Shown in pieces: positions 8,997-12,616 of a stretch of 12,616 bases of DNA (within the stretch, counting starts at the first letter, position 1; each line of letters opens with the position of its first letter). The DNA comes from Pseudomonadota bacterium. Its GTDB lineage: Bacteria; Pseudomonadota; Gammaproteobacteria; Burkholderiales; Thiobacillaceae. The position numbers were made by a program, and so were the translations under genes. The stretch covers positions 583 to 13,198 of the forward strand of contig JAJZTV010000031.1 of the NCBI GenBank assembly GCA_021847385.1, given 5' to 3'. The notes beneath the pieces were generated by a model, which was given only the letters and a program-made list of their open reading frames with translations, did no database searches and was not told where the DNA came from.

Positions 8997-10129
8997 GCGC
9001 CGAACGGATCCTCGCCGAAGCGCCGCTGGATGTCTTCCACCTCGGACCGATTGCCGATCAGCGCCTCGACGCAATCGGGGTCGAGCTTGGCCCCGCTCAA
9101 TTGCCGCAGCAAGGCGAAGGCCTTGTCGTTGCTCCAGGCCTCTTTATAGGGCCGGCGGCTGGTCAAGGCATCGAACACATCGGCCACTGCGACGATGCGC
9201 GCCTCGATCGGTATCTCCCCGCCCTTGCGGCCATAGGGGTAGCCGCTGCCATCGTAGGCCTCGTGGTGCAACTCCGCGATATTGCGCAGCACATCGATAT
9301 GCGGCTGCTGAGCCAGATCGAAATTGCCCAGCATCACGTCGATCAATTCCCGGCCTTTGCTGGCATGCCGCTTCATCTCCTCATACTCGGCCTCGGTCAA
9401 CTTGCCGGCCTTGAGCAAGATGTTGTCCGGTATGCCGATCTTGCCGACATCGTGCAGCGGCGAGAAGACGAAGATGTGCTCGATGGCTTCGTCGTCCAGA
9501 CCACAGTGTCCGGGCAAACTGCGGGCAATCAGTCGCGCATAACGCGACATGCGGTCGAGATGCGAACCGGTCTCCGAGTCGCGCGCATGCATCATGTCGC
9601 GTGCCGTCTTCACCGAGGCCAGCAGGGTGCGCAGGGCGCTCAGGTCGTGGATGATGGTGAGCGAGATCAGGTGGCCAAAGGGGTCGATCTGGTGCAACAC
9701 CTCTTCGCTGAACACGTTCTGCTCGAAGGAATTAAAGAAAACGAAGCCGAAGAACTCGCCCCGGCTATACATCGGCATGGTGTAGCTGGCGCGGTAACCC
9801 GCGCCGCCGATCTTCCGGGTATGGGGCTGGCGGCCGGTTTGAAAGATCGCCAGATCGTTCACCACCCGCGGCCGCCGGGCTTCGATGATCTCCAACAGCG
9901 AGGCCGACTCCGCCAACCTGGCTTGGTAGCGCGCCAAAGGCGTCTCGGGGCCGCTGCTGAGAAAGGTCCGCAACAGATCGGTCTGCGGGTCGTGAATCGC
10001 GCAAGCGATGCGGTCGAGGAAGGGGAAGCGCTCCTTCAAGACCGCATGGACGCTATCCAGCTTGGCTGCCAAATCGGCATTCGAATCCAGCCTATCCAAC
10101 ACATCTTCATGATCGAACATGCCCGGCAT
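8993..10129 (-). CDS. GAF-like plus HD-GYP protein, probable cyclic-di-GMP phosphodiesterase
   Basis: 378 residues without signal peptide or membrane segment, so cytoplasmic. Residues about 15-165 look like a GAF-type sensor domain (AIHDPQTDLLRTFLSSG, PMYSRGEFFGFVFFNS). Residues about 170-350 form an HD-GYP domain with its metal-binding set: TGSHLDRMSRYA (187-198, His190), HDVGKIGIPD (226-235), His257 in KRHASKGREL, HHEAYDGSGYP (288-298, the GYP motif) and ARIVAVADVFDALTSRRPYK (310-329). Members hydrolyse cyclic-di-GMP, usually to pGpG or GMP; all the expected residues appear present, so activity is likely. The GAF ligand cannot be told. The start is uncertain: ATG at 10129 or at 10120, neither with a strong ribosome binding site. 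It lies 104 bases downstream of the anti-sigma gene on the same strand, with a possible promoter of its own, and overlaps glnE tail to tail. Confidence 0.92.
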   Translation of the reverse strand: MPGMFDHEDVLDRLDSNADLAAKLDSVHAVLKERFPFLDRIACAIHDPQTDLLRTFLSSGPETPLARYQARLAESASLLEIIEARRPRVVNDLAIFQTGRQPHTRKIGGAGYRASYTMPMYSRGEFFGFVFFNSFEQNVFSEEVLHQIDPFGHLISLTIIHDLSALRTLLASVKTARDMMHARDSETGSHLDRMSRYARLIARSLPGHCGLDDEAIEHIFVFSPLHDVGKIGIPDNILLKAGKLTEAEYEEMKRHASKGRELIDVMLGNFDLAQQPHIDVLRNIAELHHEAYDGSGYPYGRKGGEIPIEARIVAVADVFDALTSRRPYKEAWSNDKAFALLRQLSGAKLDPDCVEALIGNRSEVEDIQRRFGEDPFGA

Positions 10130-10138
10130 CGCAATCGC

Positions 10139-10153
10139 CCGGCACAGCGCCGG
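10139..10153 (-). promoter_or_regulatory. Small hairpin just upstream of the HD-GYP start
   Basis: A perfect five-base inverted repeat, CCGGC-(5)-GCCGG, ends nine bases before the ATG at 10129. It would place a stable stem over the region where a ribosome binding site is expected, which itself is weak. This could lower translation or simply reflect GC-rich sequence; there is no T-run, so it is not a terminator. Confidence 0.25.
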
Positions 10154-10173
10154 CCTTGATGAACATGAGCAGC

Positions 10174-10202
10174 AATGTGGCGAAAAGCCGCCGGCCTGTC
10201 AA
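10174..10202 (-). promoter_or_regulatory. Candidate sigma-70 promoter for the HD-GYP gene
   Basis: On the minus strand a perfect -35 TTGACA (10202-10197) is followed after 17 bases by CACATT (10179-10174), which matches the -10 consensus at only three of six positions. It lies in the gap between the anti-sigma and HD-GYP genes, so the HD-GYP gene may be transcribed on its own as well as from the upstream operon. Confidence 0.4.
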
Positions 10203-10233
10203 ACCACCTCGGACGCATAATCCAGGCCCCGCC

Positions 10234-10992
10234 TCAGCGGCTGATCTGGTGATAGGCGGCGTCGGCCAATCTGCCCATCTCGGCCTTGTCGATGGCGCCG
10301 GACAAGGCATAGCCCAAGTCGCGGTCGACCCAATAAAAGACCTCGACGCCATCCTCGCGTACGTGGCGAAAACCGGTGTCCACCCGCCCCGCACCGTCGC
10401 GCCGGACGTAAAGCGTCACCCGCCGCGCCTGGCGGTCTTGATACATGAATTGCGCCACCGGCCCGGCCTGGCCGGACAGTAGGCGACCGCCCAGCAATTC
10501 GAAACCCAGGGCCTGGAAATCGGGGGCATGCAGCTCATGGCCGAGGCGCTTGGATAGCCAACCGACCAAATGCTCGGCGTGCTGCGCATCGACCTCGACC
10601 GGGTGCCGCTGCTCCGGGCTGAACACCACGTGGGCGAGCGCCGCATCGTGCGGCAGCGCGGCATACTCCATGGCGACAGGCCGGCTTTGCACGCCGATGC
10701 CATAGCCGAGCAGCCCGGTGGCGGCCAAGGCCATGACCGCTGCCGCGGCGCGCCATAACGGCCGCGAACCACGGCGACGGACATTCGCCGTCCGCACCAT
10801 GCCGAGCGGCAAGGGTTCGTTCAACACGCTGTCGAAGGCCTCGTGCAGGCCGCGGTTTTGCGCCTGCCAGGCGCGCACCCGCGCTTCATCCTCCGGATGC
10901 GCAGCCAGCCAAGCCTCGACCTCGAGCCGCCGCTCGGCCGGCAACTGGCCATCGGCATAGCCATGCAGATCGTCTTCCGTGATCCCGCTCAC
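10234..10992 (-). CDS. Anti-sigma factor, single-pass membrane protein, COG5662-like
   Basis: 252 residues. The N-terminal part (1-60; DDLHGYADGQLPAERRLEVEAWLAAHPEDEARV is read across residues 7-39) has the helical anti-sigma layout that binds the partner ECF sigma. A hydrophobic segment at about 80-100 (AAAAVMALAATGLLGYGIG) spans the inner membrane. The remaining 150 residues are probably periplasmic and end with QFMYQDRQARRVTLYVRR (180-197), as in COG5662 anti-sigma factors. The protein has no cysteine, so the zinc-binding H-x3-C-x2-C motif of many anti-sigma factors is missing; non-zinc members of the family exist. The start is GTG at 10992, overlapping the sigma TGA in GTGA, a four-base overlap typical of coupled sigma/anti-sigma pairs. 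The signal it senses is unknown. Confidence 0.88.
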   Translation of the reverse strand: MSGITEDDLHGYADGQLPAERRLEVEAWLAAHPEDEARVRAWQAQNRGLHEAFDSVLNEPLPLGMVRTANVRRRGSRPLWRAAAAVMALAATGLLGYGIGVQSRPVAMEYAALPHDAALAHVVFSPEQRHPVEVDAQHAEHLVGWLSKRLGHELHAPDFQALGFELLGGRLLSGQAGPVAQFMYQDRQARRVTLYVRRDGAGRVDTGFRHVREDGVEVFYWVDRDLGYALSGAIDKAEMGRLADAAYHQISR

Positions 10993-11486
10993 TTCACCAC
11001 CTGCAACTTCACGACCGCCCGCCCTTCCATGATCTCGCGCAGGCGTTCGCGCGCCCGCGACAACCGTGACATCACGGTGCCGATCGGCAGGCCCAATACC
11101 CTCGCCGCCTCGGCATAACTGAATTGTTCCAAACCCACCAGCAGGATCACCGCGCGCTGTTCGCTCGGCAATTGCGCCAACGCGGCATGGATGTCGCGCA
11201 CGGCCAAGGCATCGCTTTGACCGCCGCGCACCGGCACGTCGGCCGCCTCGTCCAGTTCGCAGTGCGCCGGGCCGCTGGCCCGGATCTGATTGACGAACAG
11301 ATTGTGCATCAAGGTGAACAGCCAGGCACGCAGGTCACTGCCCGGCCGCCACAGATCGAGCTTCACCAGTGCCCGCTCCAGGGTGTCCTGCACCAGGTCG
11401 TCGGCGCGCACGGCATCCCCGGCCAGCGCCCGGGCATAGCGGCGCAGGCGGGGGATGTGCTGGATCAGCTCGGTTTGCTTGCTCAC
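10989..11486 (-). CDS. ECF-type RNA polymerase sigma factor
   Basis: 165 residues, normal for an ECF sigma containing only regions 2 and 4. Region 2 spans about 10-75 with DLVQDTLERAL (30-40, core-binding helix) and LRAWLFTLMHNLFVNQIR (52-69, -10 recognition). Region 4 spans about 102-150 with LPSEQRAVILLVGLEQFSYA and the helix-turn-helix EAARVLGLPIGTVMSRLSRARERLR. The start is GTG at 11486, immediately after the TGA of the upstream gene and in the same frame; no ribosome binding site is visible, so translation probably depends on coupling. It overlaps the anti-sigma gene by four bases. The target promoters probably include the GGAATAAA element upstream of this operon. Confidence 0.93.
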   Translation of the reverse strand: MSKQTELIQHIPRLRRYARALAGDAVRADDLVQDTLERALVKLDLWRPGSDLRAWLFTLMHNLFVNQIRASGPAHCELDEAADVPVRGGQSDALAVRDIHAALAQLPSEQRAVILLVGLEQFSYAEAARVLGLPIGTVMSRLSRARERLREIMEGRAVVKLQVVK

Positions 11487-11870
11487 TCAGGGTTTTGCGG
11501 TATGCCAGACATTGTTCACGCCATCGCCGGTCATATCGCCCGGTTTCTGGTCCTTGAACCAAAGATACAGCGGTTTGCCCTTGTAGGCCCACTGCCGGTC
11601 GTTGTCGTCGCGGACGATGACCTTGTAGTCGCCGACCGCCTTATCGAACGCCCCGGCCTTCAACGGCGGCCACTTCGCTGCGCAGTCGCCGTTGCAGACG
11701 CTCTTGCCGGCGCCGGCCGGGTCTTTGTCGAATACATACAAGGTCATACCGGCCACGTTGGTCAGCACGCCGCCAGCCTCGCGGGCCGGCGCGCTGTTGT
11801 CGGCCAAGGCACTGCCGGCCAATAGGGTCAGGCCGAGCCCGGCCGCCAGGATGGAATGAGTCAATCGCAT
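11487..11870 (-). CDS. Periplasmic protein with two YxFxxD-type motifs (COG4315 / PF03640-like)
   Basis: 127 residues from the ATG at 11870, chosen because CGGAGG lies four bases upstream and the signal peptide then begins properly; an in-frame ATG at 11930 would add 20 residues not resembling a leader. The signal peptide is residues 1-23 with cleavage after ALA. Two motif copies are visible: Y45-V-F-D-K-D50 and Y102-L-W-F-K-D107, the Y-x-[FWY]-x-x-D signature of the COG4315 'predicted lipoprotein' family. A CNGDC pair (Cys59, Cys63) followed by AAKWPPL is also typical. Here the signal peptide has LAGS instead of a lipobox cysteine, so the protein is expected to be soluble in the periplasm. 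Biochemical function of the family is unknown to me. It is the first gene of the operon with the sigma and anti-sigma genes, so it may be the main target or part of the sensing circuit. Confidence 0.88.
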   Translation of the reverse strand: MRLTHSILAAGLGLTLLAGSALADNSAPAREAGGVLTNVAGMTLYVFDKDPAGAGKSVCNGDCAAKWPPLKAGAFDKAVGDYKVIVRDDNDRQWAYKGKPLYLWFKDQKPGDMTGDGVNNVWHTAKP

Positions 11871-11902
11871 AAAACCTCCGATGGGTGAACGGTTGAATTG
11901 CT

Positions 11903-11918
11903 TGCAAGTCGGCTTGCA
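11903..11918. promoter_or_regulatory. Perfect inverted repeat TGCAAG-(4)-CTTGCA
   Basis: Six-base perfect arms with a four-base gap (TCGG on plus) lie between the predicted ECF promoter and the ribosome binding site of the first operon gene. Depending on the transcription start it is an operator near the start site or a leader hairpin. No known regulator is recognised. Confidence 0.35.
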
Positions 11919-11922
11919 TGGA

Positions 11923-11951
11923 GCAAACAAGCGCCACCCCCGATTTATTCC
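11923..11951 (-). promoter_or_regulatory. Candidate ECF-sigma promoter of the COG4315/sigma/anti-sigma operon
   Basis: On the minus strand GGAATAAA (11951-11944) is followed by GTTTGC (11928-11923), 17 bases after the GGAATA core. GGAATA-type -35 boxes with a short GTT- or CGT-containing -10 are characteristic of ECF sigma factors, and ECF operons commonly read their own promoter. The nearest start codon is 11870, giving a leader of roughly 45 bases. The match is by eye. Confidence 0.5.
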
Positions 11952-11993
11952 ATACCGTGCATTCGACCCATTCGGCCCCGGCGGCGAATACGG

Positions 11994-11999
11994 TAAAAT
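11994..11999 (+). promoter_or_regulatory. Possible -10 element for ilvE
   Basis: TAAAAT on the plus strand lies 35 bases before the ilvE ATG and matches the -10 consensus at five of six positions. No good -35 box is seen at 16-18 bases, so the assignment is weak. Confidence 0.25.
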
Positions 12000-12034
12000 G
12001 CCTCTTTTCGCCGCATTTCTAGGAGTTTTGCATC

Positions 12035-12616
12035 ATGTCCATGGCCGACCGCGACGGTTTCATTTGGTACGACGGCAAGCTGGTGCCCTGGCGCGAAGCC
12101 ACCACCCACGTGCTGACCCACACCCTGCATTACGGCATGGGCGTGTTCGAGGGCGTGCGTGCGTACAAGACCGATAAGGGCCCGGCCATCTTCCGGCTGC
12201 AGGACCACACCGACCGGCTGTTCCGCTCGGCCCACATCCTGGGCATGAAGATGCCGTTCGACAAAGAGACCTTGAACGCGGCGCAGAAGGAAGTGGTGCG
12301 GGTGAACAAGCTGGAGTCCGGCTACCTGCGGCCGATGGCCTTCTACGGTGCCGAGGCCATGGGCATCTCGGCCAAGACCCTGTCCACCCACGTGATCGTC
12401 GCGGCCTGGCCCTGGGGCGCCTATCTCGGCCAGGAGGCGCTGGACAAGGGCATCCGGGTCAAGACCTCGTCCTATTCCCGGCATCACGTCAACATCACCA
12501 TGTGCAAGGCCAAGGCCAACGGCAACTACATGAACTCGATCCTGGCCCACCGCGAGGCCGAGCACGACGGCTACGACGAGGCCCTGCTGCTCGACGTCGA
12601 CGGCTTCGTCGCCGAG
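12035..12616 (+). CDS. ilvE: Branched-chain amino acid aminotransferase, C-terminus beyond window
   Basis: The first 194 residues of a fold-type IV PLP aminotransferase that performs the last step of leucine, isoleucine and valine synthesis with glutamate as amino donor. Visible signatures are WYDGKLVPWREATTHVLTHT (11-30), LHYGMGVFEGVRAY (31-44) with its conserved Arg, FRLQDHTDRLFRSA (53-66), YLRPMAFYG (97-105), and CKAKANGNYMNS (157-168), in which Lys160 of K-A-N-G-N-Y is the expected PLP-binding lysine. The frame is open to the right edge at ...LLLDVDGFVAE; about a third of the protein is missing. AGGAG at 12021-12025, nine bases before the ATG, supports the start. The gene is divergent from the sigma-factor operon across a 164-base gap. 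D-amino acid aminotransferases share the fold, but the motif spacing and HVNITMCKAKANGNY fit IlvE better. Confidence 0.95.
   Translation, partial: MSMADRDGFIWYDGKLVPWREATTHVLTHTLHYGMGVFEGVRAYKTDKGPAIFRLQDHTDRLFRSAHILGMKMPFDKETLNAAQKEVVRVNKLESGYLRPMAFYGAEAMGISAKTLSTHVIVAAWPWGAYLGQEALDKGIRVKTSSYSRHHVNITMCKAKANGNYMNSILAHREAEHDGYDEALLLDVDGFVAE

Noticed and set aside
8985..9000. Bidirectional terminator between glnE and the HD-GYP gene
   Set aside because: The stop codons overlap, leaving no spacer, and there is no hairpin followed by a T-run at the junction.
9101..10159. Plus-strand open frame of 352 codons
   Set aside because: Antisense to the HD-GYP gene, which has complete catalytic motifs on the minus strand.
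11871..11930. Twenty-residue N-terminal extension of the COG4315-like protein (ATG at 11930)
   Set aside because: It includes several cysteines and prolines ahead of a complete signal peptide, overlaps the predicted promoter and palindrome, and lacks the good ribosome binding site found before the ATG at 11870.

Overview
The window is high-GC bacterial chromosome and looks betaproteobacterial. The support is a canonical acetyl-CoA synthetase, a full two-catalytic-domain GlnE, an IlvE-type aminotransferase, signal peptides of Gram-negative type, and FecR/TPR and ECF sigma/anti-sigma proteins of proteobacterial style. I cannot fix the genus from sequence alone. No RNA gene, CRISPR array or insertion sequence was found, and no gene-free gap exceeds 300 bases.

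Left third (1-4020, minus strand): two tightly coupled genes for exported proteins. The upstream gene encodes an 878-residue secreted protein with an N-terminal Asp-box beta-propeller, one Ig-like beta-sandwich and a C-terminal half built of about four degenerate repeats that I could not assign to a named family. Ten bases downstream starts a FecR-domain plus TPR protein that runs off the left edge. It is intact across the window, although no closed reading frame can be drawn because its stop lies outside. The pair probably works at the cell surface or in the periplasm; its function is unknown.

Middle (4021-8996): a 233-base, locally AT-rich spacer with inverted repeats, then acs (minus) diverging from glnE (plus). 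The short acs/glnE spacer and the first codons of glnE carry four alternating GGGTG/CACCC boxes. The third box overlaps the likely glnE ribosome binding site.

Right part (8993-12616): glnE ends tail to tail with a GAF/HD-GYP gene, their stop codons overlapping by two bases. Further right on the minus strand is a three-gene operon transcribed leftward: a periplasmic protein with YxFxxD-type motifs (COG4315-like), an ECF sigma factor, and a single-pass anti-sigma factor without cysteine. The genes are joined by an immediate TGA-GTG junction and then a GTGA overlap. A GGAATAAA element 74 bases upstream of the first gene, with a GTTTGC at suitable spacing, looks like an ECF promoter and suggests autoregulation. 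ilvE (plus, truncated by the right edge) diverges from this operon. The minus-strand block of four genes sits between glnE and ilvE, which I recall as frequent neighbours in betaproteobacteria, so it may be an insertion into a housekeeping neighbourhood.
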